Source of the DNA: JAXGMV01 sp040768445
GTDB lineage: Bacteria > Chloroflexota > Anaerolineae > Anaerolineales > Anaerolineaceae
NCBI GenBank assembly: GCA_040768445.1
Contig: JAXGMV010000001.1
Coordinates: 2,170,001-2,234,000 of the forward strand
Length of the DNA: 64,000 nucleotides
Direction of reading: 5' to 3'
Shown: piece by piece, positions 33,298 to 40,870 of the stretch
Layout of the letters: the number at the start of each line of letters is the position of its first letter
Numbering within the stretch: position 1 is the first letter of the stretch
Position numbers and translations under genes: made by a program
Notes under the pieces: model-generated
Database searches by the model: none
Told to the model about the DNA's origin: nothing
Seen by the model: only the letters and a program-made list of their open reading frames with translations

Positions 33298-34218
33298 ATG
33301 ACAACAGACCCGAAGACTGTTGAAATGATTATAGAAGTTATCGCTCGAGAAGTATTAATTGCTCTTGAGGAAGAAAAATACCGCAAGGATCACCCTGAAG
33401 GATCTTACTGTGAGGTTTCCTGCTCAGATGGTGTTTGTGTAAAAACCTGTTTTGATAATGTGGGTCATGTGATCAGCGCAGGCGCTGAAAGGATAACATC
33501 GACACTTGGACACATTCCAAGTGACACGAACATCGGCAGTATGATTGATCATACGCTTTTAAAACCTGATGCTACTCACGATCAAATTGCACAGTTATGT
33601 TATGAAGCACGCAAGTACAACTTTGCATCTGTGTGTGTAAACCCATCTCACGTCAAACTATGTGCAGAACTTCTGAAAGGCAGCCAGGCAAAAGTGTGCA
33701 CTGTGATTGGCTTTCCTCTCGGCGCTACAGCGACAGATGTAAAAGTCTTTGAAGCGAATAATGCCATCAAAGAAGGCGCAACCGAAATTGACATGGTAAT
33801 CAACATTGGTGCATTAAAAAGCGGTGATCTTGAACTTGTGGCAAAGGATATCAGGTCAGTAGTCCTGGCCGGGCATGAAGGCAATGCACTGGTGAAGGTC
33901 ATCATAGAAACATCTTTACTCACTCGCGAAGAGAAAATCACCGCCTGCCTGATTTCAAAAGAAGCGGGTGCAGATTATGTGAAAACTTCCACAGGTTTCT
34001 CTGGTGGTGGCGCTACTGTTGAGGACATTGAATTAATGCGAAAAGTGGTTGGTCCAACCATAGGTGTCAAAGCTTCTGGCGGTGTTAGGACTAGAGAAGA
34101 CGCAGAAAATATGATCAAGGCTGGTGCAACACGTATTGGTGCCAGTGCAGGTGTGAAAATTATTGCTGCCGGAAAATCAGCTGAAAAATCTGTCGCGGCT
34201 GATTCAAAGGGTTACTGA
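33298..34218 (+). CDS. deoC: Deoxyribose-phosphate aldolase with N-terminal targeting helix and Cys-rich insert
   Basis: 306 residues, longer than the usual 220-260. Splits 2-deoxyribose 5-phosphate into glyceraldehyde 3-phosphate and acetaldehyde. The barrel starts near residue 80 (IGSMIDHTLLKPDAT) and keeps both lysines: K200 in VKVIIETS and Schiff-base K229 in YVKTSTGFS, plus Asp in EIDMVIN. Residues 7-26 (TVEMIIEVIAREVLIALEEE) are an amphipathic helix likely to target the BMC lumen. Between it and the barrel lie C38, C42, C47 and C51 (C-x3-C-x4-C-x3-C), absent from ordinary DeoC and able to hold a metal or cluster. AGGATAAAG precedes the ATG. Confidence 0.92.
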   Translation: MTTDPKTVEMIIEVIAREVLIALEEEKYRKDHPEGSYCEVSCSDGVCVKTCFDNVGHVISAGAERITSTLGHIPSDTNIGSMIDHTLLKPDATHDQIAQLCYEARKYNFASVCVNPSHVKLCAELLKGSQAKVCTVIGFPLGATATDVKVFEANNAIKEGATEIDMVINIGALKSGDLELVAKDIRSVVLAGHEGNALVKVIIETSLLTREEKITACLISKEAGADYVKTSTGFSGGGATVEDIELMRKVVGPTIGVKASGGVRTREDAENMIKAGATRIGASAGVKIIAAGKSAEKSVAADSKGY

Positions 34219-34237
34219 CAATGAATGGGAGGCAATC

Positions 34238-34528
34238 ATGCTGATTGCAAAAGTAATTGGTTCAACGGTTTCAACAATTAAGGACGAGAAACTGCACGGT
34301 AAGAAATTACTGATTGTCCGTCAGACTGATGAGCACGGAAATGAATCCGGAAAACCTTTTGTAGCAATTGACACTGTAGACGCCGGTGTTGGTGACCTGG
34401 TTTTAACTGCAGCAGGATCAAGCGCCAGGCAGACAACAATTACCAAAGACACGCCCGTCGATGCAGTCATCATGGCTGTAATCGATTCATTGAGTATCAA
34501 CGGCGAGATTGTTTTTCAGAAATCTTAA
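34238..34528 (+). CDS. BMC-P (EutN/CcmL) pentameric shell vertex protein 1
   Basis: 96 residues. EutN/CcmL fold: MLIAKVIGSTVSTIKDEKLHGKKLLIVRQ at the N-terminus and the VDAGVGDLVLTAAGSSARQ loop, ending with AVIDSLS. Five copies cap each vertex of the icosahedral shell. GGGAGG before the ATG at 34238 fixes the start; the frame is open 25 codons further into deoC, which are discarded. One of three BMC-P genes in the locus, closest to the one at 38647. Confidence 0.93.
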   Translation: MLIAKVIGSTVSTIKDEKLHGKKLLIVRQTDEHGNESGKPFVAIDTVDAGVGDLVLTAAGSSARQTTITKDTPVDAVIMAVIDSLSINGEIVFQKS

Positions 34529-34548
34529 GTTATTAAATTGGATTTAGG

Positions 34549-36009
34549 ATGCTAGCAGATAAAGACTTGATCTCAATTCAGGAAGCCAGAAATCTGGTTG
34601 TCGCAGCCAGGGGGGCACAGCAGCATTGGATGCATGCTGATCAGCAGACAGTTGATCGAGTCTGTGAGGCAATGGCGGATGCCGCATACCAGGCAGCTGA
34701 CAGGTTGGGAAGATCGGCCGCAGAAGAAACTGGCTATGGTGTGCCAGCTCATAAAAAGATTAAAAACGAATTTGCTTCAAGAATGGTTTGGGAAAGCATT
34801 CGCAACATAAAGACAGTTGGCGTGGTGCGGACAGATCCTGAAAGGGGACTGAAAGAAATTGCCTGGCCAATGGGCGTGGTCGTGGCCCTTGTACCCAGCA
34901 CCAATCCAACCTCAACAGCAATTTATAAAATCCTCATTGCGGTCAAAGCCAGAAATGCCATCATTATTTCGCCTCATCCATCTGCAAAGCAATGCACTTT
35001 TGATGCTGCAGATGTTATGGCTAAGGCTGCAGTTGCTGCCGGTGCTCCAGATGGATTGATAAGCTGTATGCGCAATGTTTCACTGCCTGGAACGCAGGAG
35101 TTGATGAATCACAAGTACGTGTCATTGATTCTGGCGACAGGCGGCACACCGATGGTACGCGCTGCGCACTCTGTAGGCAAGCCAGCATATGGGGTTGGCC
35201 CGGGCAATGTACCGGTGTATGTTGACCGCTCTGCTGATATTGAAAAGGCTGCCAAATATATTGTTGCCAGCAAGGCATTTGACCATTCCACTATTTGTGC
35301 AACTGAACAGGCTGTGATTGCCGATGCCCCCATCGCTTCAAAGCTGGCTGAGCTAATGCAGCAGCAGGGTGCCTACTTCGTCAACGAAGCACAGGCAAAT
35401 GCCCTGCGAAGCACGTTGTTCTCCCCAGACGGCGCCATTAAACCTGAGACTGTCGGCAAATCACCGCAGTACCTGGCTGCAATGGCGGGATTTAATGTTC
35501 CTGATTCAGCGCGCATTCTGGTTACCCGATTGAAATCTGTTGGTCGGGAAGAGCCGCTCTCCAGGGAAAAGCTGACCACGGTTCTTGGCTGGTATGATGT
35601 CAACGGCTGGCAGGAAGGTTGTGATCGTTCGATTGAGATGATTCAATTTGGTGGCAGGGGCCATACACAGATTATTTATGCCACCGATGAAAAAGCAATT
35701 ATAGCATTTGGTCTTGAAAAACCCGTGTTTCGTATTTTGGTGAACACCATGGGTACGTTAGGCGCAATAGGATACACTACCGGTGTAATGCCCTCATTGA
35801 CACTTGGGGCAGGCGGTTTTGGCGGCTCAATAACCGGAGATAATATCACCGTCTATCATTTATTCAATATAAAGCGCCTTGCATATGAAATCAGGGAACC
35901 ACCTTCAGCGGCATTTATGCCGGGAACGCCAACATCAAGCGGACCCAGCTATCAGGAAATTGAACGAACTGTCGTTGAAGTTATCAATGAGATTTTGAAT
36001 CTAAAATAA
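34549..36009 (+). CDS. BMC-associated acylating aldehyde dehydrogenase with C-terminal targeting helix
   Basis: 486 residues of the EutE/PduP type, oxidising an aldehyde with NAD+ and CoA to acyl-CoA. Catalytic Cys250 lies in FDHSTICATEQAV, the family hallmark; the cofactor region VVVALVPSTNPTSTAIYK and the GAGGFGGSITGDN segment follow. The C-terminus has a Pro/Ser-rich linker (about 448-466) and then SYQEIERTVVEVINEILNLK (467-486), an amphipathic helix of encapsulation-peptide type, unlike PduP, where it is N-terminal. Here the likely substrate is the acetaldehyde made by the neighbouring aldolase, to give acetyl-CoA. Placed between BMC-P and BMC-H genes. Confidence 0.92.
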   Translation: MLADKDLISIQEARNLVVAARGAQQHWMHADQQTVDRVCEAMADAAYQAADRLGRSAAEETGYGVPAHKKIKNEFASRMVWESIRNIKTVGVVRTDPERGLKEIAWPMGVVVALVPSTNPTSTAIYKILIAVKARNAIIISPHPSAKQCTFDAADVMAKAAVAAGAPDGLISCMRNVSLPGTQELMNHKYVSLILATGGTPMVRAAHSVGKPAYGVGPGNVPVYVDRSADIEKAAKYIVASKAFDHSTICATEQAVIADAPIASKLAELMQQQGAYFVNEAQANALRSTLFSPDGAIKPETVGKSPQYLAAMAGFNVPDSARILVTRLKSVGREEPLSREKLTTVLGWYDVNGWQEGCDRSIEMIQFGGRGHTQIIYATDEKAIIAFGLEKPVFRILVNTMGTLGAIGYTTGVMPSLTLGAGGFGGSITGDNITVYHLFNIKRLAYEIREPPSAAFMPGTPTSSGPSYQEIERTVVEVINEILNLK

Positions 36010-36038
36010 CGATTTAGTTAATAAAAGGAGTAAATGAA

Positions 36039-36368
36039 ATGGCTTTTGATACCGCATTAATCGCATTAGGAATGGTCGAGACCAAGGGTCTGGTTGGCGC
36101 AGTTGAAGCAGCAGATGCTATGGTGAAAGCGGCAAATGTTGTTCTGATTGGTTCAGAATATGTTGGCGGTGGCTTTGTAACCGTCATGGTACGCGGCGAC
36201 GTTGGCGCAGTAAAAGCAGCAACTGATGCCGGTGCAGCAGCGGCAAAACGTGTTGGTGAACTTGTTTCAGTTCATGTCATTCCACGTCCACATGAAGATG
36301 TTGAAATGATTCTTCCGCAGAAGACCCGTGGAAATTTCGGTGGCCGAACTACAGAAACCAAGAAATAG
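36039..36368 (+). CDS. BMC-H hexameric shell protein
   Basis: 109 residues, a single BMC domain: ALGMVETKGLVGAVEAADAMVKAANVVLIGSEYVGGGFVTVMVRGDVGAVKAATDAGAA. Hexamers tile the shell facets; the pore loop is about 41-46 (EYVGGG). The 20-residue tail (KTRGNFGGRTTETKK) is charged. AAAAGGAG supports the ATG. It is the only BMC-H gene in the operon and so must supply most of the facet area. Confidence 0.95.
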   Translation: MAFDTALIALGMVETKGLVGAVEAADAMVKAANVVLIGSEYVGGGFVTVMVRGDVGAVKAATDAGAAAAKRVGELVSVHVIPRPHEDVEMILPQKTRGNFGGRTTETKK

Positions 36369-36378
36369 CTGCTAAACA

Positions 36379-37245
36379 GTGAATGAACCTGGAAACATGC
36401 CCGGAACTGCGGCATTAAGCGCACTATTAAACCGGGCTCAAAAGGTTGTTCTTCCGGCAAACAGAACAAACGGGCCTCACGTGCCTGACTTAGCCGGACA
36501 CAAGCTGCATGTCGGTATTGACCTGGGCACAGCCTATATTGTGCTGGTTGTTCTCGATGAAAATTATGATCCGATAGCAGGCGAATACCAGTTTGCCCAG
36601 GTTGTCAGAGATGGTTTGGTGGTTGATTATATTGGTGCAGTGGACATCGTTCGTGGAATGAAAAGCCGGGTTGAAACCAGGATTGGCAGGGAGTTAAAAT
36701 TTGCTGCCAGTGGTTATCCTCCTGGCGTGCCATTGGGAGAAGTACGGTCGACAGCGAATGTAATTGAGGCAGCTGGTTTCGAATGTACCGGATTAATCGA
36801 CGAGCCAAGTGCTGCCAATATGGTGATGCGGCTGCAAAATGGCGCGATCGTAGATGTGGGAGGCGGAACAACCGGAATTGCTATTATCAAGGATGGCAAG
36901 GTTGTTTACACTGCTGATGAAGCAACTGGCGGTACACATTTCTCACTGGTGATTGCCGGTGCATTGGATATTAGTTTTGAAGAAGCCGAAAAACTTAAAA
37001 CAACGCCTTCTCAGCAGGAACGCCTGTTTCCAGTCATTCGCCCGGTGATGGAGAAAGTTGGCAGCATTGTCACACGGCACGTCAGGAACAAGGGTGTCAA
37101 AGAACTTACACTGGTTGGAGGAACTTCATCCTTTCCAGGTATGACAAAAGTGATAGAGGAGTACACTGGCATACCGACCACGATTCCGGAGCATCCATTG
37201 TTTGTCACGCCAATAGGAATGGCGATGTATAACGAGTACGATTGA
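36379..37245 (+). CDS. eutJ: EutJ-like ASKHA-fold ATPase/chaperone-like protein
   Basis: 288 residues. Hsp70/actin-like motifs: phosphate 1 VGIDLGTAYIVLVVLDE (about 48-64), phosphate 2 IVDVGGGTTGIAII, and adenosine LVGGTSSFPGM. The peptide-binding domain of Hsp70 is missing, as in EutJ of ethanolamine microcompartments, whose role (chaperone or activator) is unsettled. About 45 N-terminal residues precede the fold. The start is GTG at 36379, 10 bases after the BMC-H stop; ATG at 36397 is also possible. It may assist folding or encapsulation of the cargo enzymes; this is inferred from position. Confidence 0.85.
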   Translation: MNEPGNMPGTAALSALLNRAQKVVLPANRTNGPHVPDLAGHKLHVGIDLGTAYIVLVVLDENYDPIAGEYQFAQVVRDGLVVDYIGAVDIVRGMKSRVETRIGRELKFAASGYPPGVPLGEVRSTANVIEAAGFECTGLIDEPSAANMVMRLQNGAIVDVGGGTTGIAIIKDGKVVYTADEATGGTHFSLVIAGALDISFEEAEKLKTTPSQQERLFPVIRPVMEKVGSIVTRHVRNKGVKELTLVGGTSSFPGMTKVIEEYTGIPTTIPEHPLFVTPIGMAMYNEYD

Positions 37246-37265
37246 ATTGAAATGAGGTAATGATT

Positions 37266-37895
37266 ATGGCAACTGACTCTTTTTCTTTACGATGTTACTG
37301 TTTCCTTGATAGGATGCAGGCCCAGTATGCAGCATTTGTCGGTACTGTCACTCAGGGTGACCTGCCGACCGAGGGTATGGCATCTCTTTATGTTGAGATG
37401 GCTCCTGGTAATGAAGTATTCAGGATGGTTGATATTGCCGTAAAAGCGACTGAAGCAAAACCAGGTGCCCAGATTGTGGAACGCGAGTTTGGTATGTTCG
37501 AAGTGCATTCCCTGAACCAGGCAGCTGTGATTGAAGCTGGACAGGTTGTTCTTGATCGACTGGGTTTAAGAAAAGAAGACCGTATTAAACCACAAATTGC
37601 TTCCATACAGGTCATCACCCGGATAGATCCTTACCAGGCTCAGTTGCTTAACCGCTTCAGACGCGGCAGTATGCTTGTTCCCGGTGAGACCTTGCTGGTT
37701 GTTGAATGTGCGCCGGCGGCTTATATCAATTACGCTTGCAACGAAGCTGAAAAGAAAGCCAATATAAAAATTGTGCATGTCTCATCAGTAGGCCGCTTTG
37801 GACGTCTCTGGCTGTCTGGCTCAGAGTCCGAAATCGTTACAGCGAAAAATGCAGTTGTGCAGGCTATCGATGAGTTGGAAGGCATTCCTGGATAA
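37266..37895 (+). CDS. BMC-T shell protein, circularly permuted tandem (double-trimer type)
   Basis: 209 residues with two BMC domains in the permuted order of the Haliangium ochraceum BMC-T2/T3 proteins: SLRCYCFLDRMQAQYAAFVGT start, then MVDIAVKATEAKPGAQIVEREFGMFEVHS, LLNRFRRGSMLVPGETLLVVE and NEAEKKANIKIVHVSSVGRFGRLWLSG. Such proteins form stacked trimers with large gated pores through which cofactors may pass. GAGGT at 37254 is well placed only for the ATG at 37266, not 37260. The only BMC-T gene here. Confidence 0.9.
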   Translation: MATDSFSLRCYCFLDRMQAQYAAFVGTVTQGDLPTEGMASLYVEMAPGNEVFRMVDIAVKATEAKPGAQIVEREFGMFEVHSLNQAAVIEAGQVVLDRLGLRKEDRIKPQIASIQVITRIDPYQAQLLNRFRRGSMLVPGETLLVVECAPAAYINYACNEAEKKANIKIVHVSSVGRFGRLWLSGSESEIVTAKNAVVQAIDELEGIPG

Positions 37896-37918
37896 CTTAC
37901 TCCAGGTTTGGAGGGCTA

Positions 37919-38293
37919 ATGCCAAAGAAATTTTTTACAGAACGAGATATTGAGGATATGGTCAGCCGGGGCATCCTGTCGCTTGAGCTGACAGATGACG
38001 TGGTTCTTACCGAACTAGCGTACGAGAAGGCAGAACGCCTTGGAGTGCGATTGGTAAAACACACAGAGCAGAGACCCGCCGCACCTGTTCGCCCATATAT
38101 CAGTGCAGCACTGCAGCCGAAGATTGCTGCCGCAGCGCCACAAGTGTCAGCCGGCAGTGTCTCAGCCAGCACGTCACCAGACTTAAACCAACGCATTAAA
38201 GATGCTGTGATTGCCAGGTTAGGCGGCCAGGTTGACCCGGTTTTGCTGGATACAATCATCAAGCGTGTGTTGAACAATATTTCCACCAGGTAG
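37919..38293 (+). CDS. Small BMC-locus protein, possible adaptor
   Basis: 124 residues, not a shell or enzyme fold I recognise. Residues 1-48 (FTERDIEDMVSRGILSLELTDDVVLTELAYEKAERLGVRLV) resemble the N-terminal module found in EutQ and other BMC proteins. A Pro/Ala/Ser-rich linker (about 50-88) leads to two short amphipathic helices (about 90-103 and 107-122, ending LLDTIIKRVLNNI), the second very like an encapsulation peptide. The architecture suggests a linker between shell and cargo, inferred only. GGAGGG precedes the ATG. It lies between BMC-T and two BMC-P genes. Confidence 0.75.
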   Translation: MPKKFFTERDIEDMVSRGILSLELTDDVVLTELAYEKAERLGVRLVKHTEQRPAAPVRPYISAALQPKIAAAAPQVSAGSVSASTSPDLNQRIKDAVIARLGGQVDPVLLDTIIKRVLNNISTR

Positions 38294-38298
38294 CATCT

Positions 38299-38619
38299 AT
38301 GTTATTTGGGCGAGTACAAGGGACTGCAGTCTGCACGATCAAATACCCAGACCTTGAGGGTGTCAAACTTCTGGTGGTTCAGCCTCTGGACAGGCATCTA
38401 CAACCTATCGGTATGCTCCAGGTTGCGGCAGATGTTGTTCAGGCTGGCCCGGGTGATTTGTGTGTGATGGTGCGCTCACGTGAAGCAGCGCTTTCAATGC
38501 GTGATGTGAAGTTCGTCCCGATTGATCTTTCCCTGGTGGGCATAGTTGATGAATTGGTTGTCCGACCTGATGGCGAATTTGATTTTGTCCTGAAGGAAGG
38601 GTCAAACTATTATTCTTAA
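38299..38619 (+). CDS. BMC-P (EutN/CcmL) shell vertex protein 2
   Basis: 106 residues, EutN/CcmL fold: FGRVQGTAVCTIKYPDLEGVKLLVVQPLDRHLQP, then QAGPGDLCVMVRSREAA and a C-terminal strand IDLSLVGIVDELVV. The C-terminal extension makes it longer than the other two. It starts 5 bases after the adaptor-like gene, with AGGTAG as ribosome site. Confidence 0.9.
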   Translation: MLFGRVQGTAVCTIKYPDLEGVKLLVVQPLDRHLQPIGMLQVAADVVQAGPGDLCVMVRSREAALSMRDVKFVPIDLSLVGIVDELVVRPDGEFDFVLKEGSNYYS

Positions 38620-38646
38620 TTTGTGTAGAAGCGATTGGGAGCCATA

Positions 38647-38922
38647 ATGATATTGGCAAAAGTAATTGGCACAGTGGTCACCACCATCAGCCACCCGCAT
38701 TATAAAAACCGGCGGCTGCTGGTTGTCCAGCCGTTATTTCTTGAAGATGAAAAAGCGGATGGTGACTTTATTGCAATTGATAATACACATGCCGGCATTG
38801 GCGATACAGTGCTGATAAATCGGGAAGGAAACGGTGCCAGACAGGTGTTGAATAACCCTGATGCCTGCATCATTTCGGTAATTGTTGGCATTGTGGATTC
38901 GGTACATCTGTCACGAACATAG
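38647..38922 (+). CDS. BMC-P (EutN/CcmL) shell vertex protein 3
   Basis: 91 residues: MILAKVIGTVVTTISHPHYKNRRLLVVQPLF, HAGIGDTVLINREGNGARQVL and a C-terminal IISVIVGIVDSV. It is the closest relative of BMC-P1 in this window. GGGAG (38637-38641) fixes ATG 38647 rather than TTG 38635. The 105 bases after it hold no clear terminator, so the operon may run on. Confidence 0.92.
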   Translation: MILAKVIGTVVTTISHPHYKNRRLLVVQPLFLEDEKADGDFIAIDNTHAGIGDTVLINREGNGARQVLNNPDACIISVIVGIVDSVHLSRT

Positions 38923-39027
38923 TAAGCTCCAGAAAATTGATGAATTCTCAGGAAAACAGCGAAAGATTACACACTTCTTTCGTGTTTTTTTATATATCCA
39001 TCATAATAGTACTGGAGGTGTAACGCT

Positions 39028-40080
39028 ATGCCAGAAAAAGACCTGATTACGATACCAAAGCATATCCTATCCCTCTTTACTTTGTTTGAGTATTATGCAA
39101 ACCTCATCAAGCTGGATTACCTGGAGGCTTGCTGCACAAGCAAGTTTGACCAGACTGTTTTGGATGAACTGAGGGATCTCTATCAAAAACAGCCAGTCAC
39201 TGTGCTTGGCGGTATGAACGAAGCATTTCGCTGGCATCTGGGGAGTGACGATTTTGAAAACACCACCTATTATGCTGAAACAAACATCCCGGTAGATTGC
39301 AATTACCCTAAAAGAGTTGGCGCAGGCAGACTTTTCAAAGACTATGGTCCTTATAGTAGATTACCTGCTCAAATGCTGCAGCAACTTTCGCGAGCTCTCT
39401 GTGAAGAGGCAGATAAAATAACTGATCTTCCGCTGGCAGCTGCAATACTGGCTGAATTTATGGCCACGAAAGTATCCATGCATGATCTCTTCATACACGG
39501 TCGAGGTTTGGACCCTGCTGTTCAACTAATAAACACAGATTACCTTTCATCACTAATCCATGTCTACCAGGATATGCCGCTTAATGCATTCAGGCTAAAG
39601 TTTGTCCTTTCTATGGCTATGAGTAAAGGGTTCGATCCCGTGCAATGTGTTGCTAATAATTTCTCTCATGAAGATACTGAGAGACAGGCGATTTGTTTGG
39701 GGCTGCAGACTCTTCTGAAGCACTGGCGGCAAATTGACCTAAGCGATTATTTCCGCTGGGATGTGTTTGGGATCTGTGCATTTATTGAGGGACCCATTTA
39801 TGCGCGAAAACACCCGGGTATGCGGCTTGCTTTTGAGTTATCACAGGTATGGCAGAGTACAAACTGGCAAGTTGAAAGGACTTCGACAGATGTGACGAAT
39901 ACAATTTCAGAAAGCGTCGTTAAAATTATTTTGGATCATTCAAAAGAATTTCCTGATGGTTCAGCAGATTACTTTATTCTTGGTAGTAACCATACGAGCG
40001 ATGTGGATAAGCTCCATCATGCCAGGCAAGAATATTTATCCTTTGATTGTGAGGAGGAACTGTCATCATGGCAGAAATAG
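39028..40080 (+). CDS. Uncharacterised protein at the end of the BMC cluster
   Basis: 350 residues, no family recognised. Soluble and mostly helical, with a conserved-looking Cys-Cys (LEACCTSK) near residue 36, several Trp and His, and the stretch MHDLFIHGRG. No signal, membrane segment or terminal encapsulation-like helix is obvious. GGAGGT precedes the ATG. The last 13 bases overlap the nucleoside phosphorylase gene and carry its ribosome site, so the two are made together. It could be an enzyme or regulator for nucleoside or sugar use; nothing in the sequence decides. Confidence 0.7.
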   Translation: MPEKDLITIPKHILSLFTLFEYYANLIKLDYLEACCTSKFDQTVLDELRDLYQKQPVTVLGGMNEAFRWHLGSDDFENTTYYAETNIPVDCNYPKRVGAGRLFKDYGPYSRLPAQMLQQLSRALCEEADKITDLPLAAAILAEFMATKVSMHDLFIHGRGLDPAVQLINTDYLSSLIHVYQDMPLNAFRLKFVLSMAMSKGFDPVQCVANNFSHEDTERQAICLGLQTLLKHWRQIDLSDYFRWDVFGICAFIEGPIYARKHPGMRLAFELSQVWQSTNWQVERTSTDVTNTISESVVKIILDHSKEFPDGSADYFILGSNHTSDVDKLHHARQEYLSFDCEEELSSWQK

Positions 40081-40835
40081 TTGATAAGAGCAGGCAAAAA
40101 GGCAGGCACCAGTATCATATTGATCTGAAACCGGGGGACACGGGTCGGTATGTGCTGCTGCCCGGCGATCCTGCCAGGGTTGAAAGAGTGGCCAAATTTC
40201 TTGAGAAGCCCGTGGAGGTTGCCTATAAGCGGGAATACCGGACTGTCACCGGATTTTATAAGGGGATAAAGGTCTCTACGACATCCACCGGGATTGGCTG
40301 TCCGTCCACAGCGATTGCAGTGGAAGAGCTTGCCAATGTCGGGGCAGACACATTTATTCGCATAGGCAGTACAGGCGCACTTGACCCTGACCTTCACCCG
40401 GGAAATCTGGTCATTGCTACCGGCGCAATGCGTAACGAAGGGACCACCAGATACTATGCTGCACTGGAATTTCCAGCAGTTCCTGATCTTTTTCTTACAC
40501 ACAGCTTGATTACAACTGCAAAATCGCTGCAAGACCGACTCGATTTTAGCTATAAAGTTGGGATTGTCAGCTCTGATGATGCTTTTTATGCAGAAACGCC
40601 TGAATTTCTGGCTAACTTACGAAAGCTGAACATTGTTTCAATTGAGATGGAAAGCGCCGCCATATTTGTTATTTGCCAGCTAAGAAACTTGCGCGGTGCG
40701 ATGATTGCATCTGTCTCAGGAAATTTGATGACTGGTGAGCTGGACTATGATGGATCATTTGCCGCCAAAGTCGAAAAGGGGTGGGATGATGAAATTCAGG
40801 TTGCACTTGAGGCAATTGTCAATTTAAAAGACTGA
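40068..40835 (+). CDS. udp: Nucleoside phosphorylase, uridine-phosphorylase type
   Basis: 255 residues of the PNP/UDP family: VLLPGDPARVERVAKFLE (phosphate loop), REYRTVTGFYKGIKVSTTSTGIG, FIRIGSTGAL, IVSIEMESAAIFVICQL with the ribose-binding ME. Cleaves a pyrimidine (deoxy)nucleoside with phosphate to base and (deoxy)ribose 1-phosphate. In this operon it could supply deoxyribose phosphate for the aldolase, but a phosphopentomutase would be needed and none is visible. GAGGAGG is its ribosome site, inside the previous gene. Confidence 0.88.
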   Translation: MAEIVDKSRQKGRHQYHIDLKPGDTGRYVLLPGDPARVERVAKFLEKPVEVAYKREYRTVTGFYKGIKVSTTSTGIGCPSTAIAVEELANVGADTFIRIGSTGALDPDLHPGNLVIATGAMRNEGTTRYYAALEFPAVPDLFLTHSLITTAKSLQDRLDFSYKVGIVSSDDAFYAETPEFLANLRKLNIVSIEMESAAIFVICQLRNLRGAMIASVSGNLMTGELDYDGSFAAKVEKGWDDEIQVALEAIVNLKD

Positions 40836-40870
40836 TTCCTTATGATTAACTGAACTCGCTCAAGCAAAAA

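Noticed and set aside
32671..38922. Propanediol (Pdu) or ethanolamine (Eut) microcompartment.
   Set aside because: No diol dehydratase, ammonia-lyase or glycyl-radical enzyme is present. The enzymes are DERA and an RpiB-like isomerase, so a sugar-phosphate type is the better reading, despite the EutJ-like gene.
40017..40532. 171-codon open frame on the minus strand.
   Set aside because: It lies opposite the nucleoside phosphorylase gene, has no recognisable protein features or ribosome site, and reads as a shadow of the real gene.
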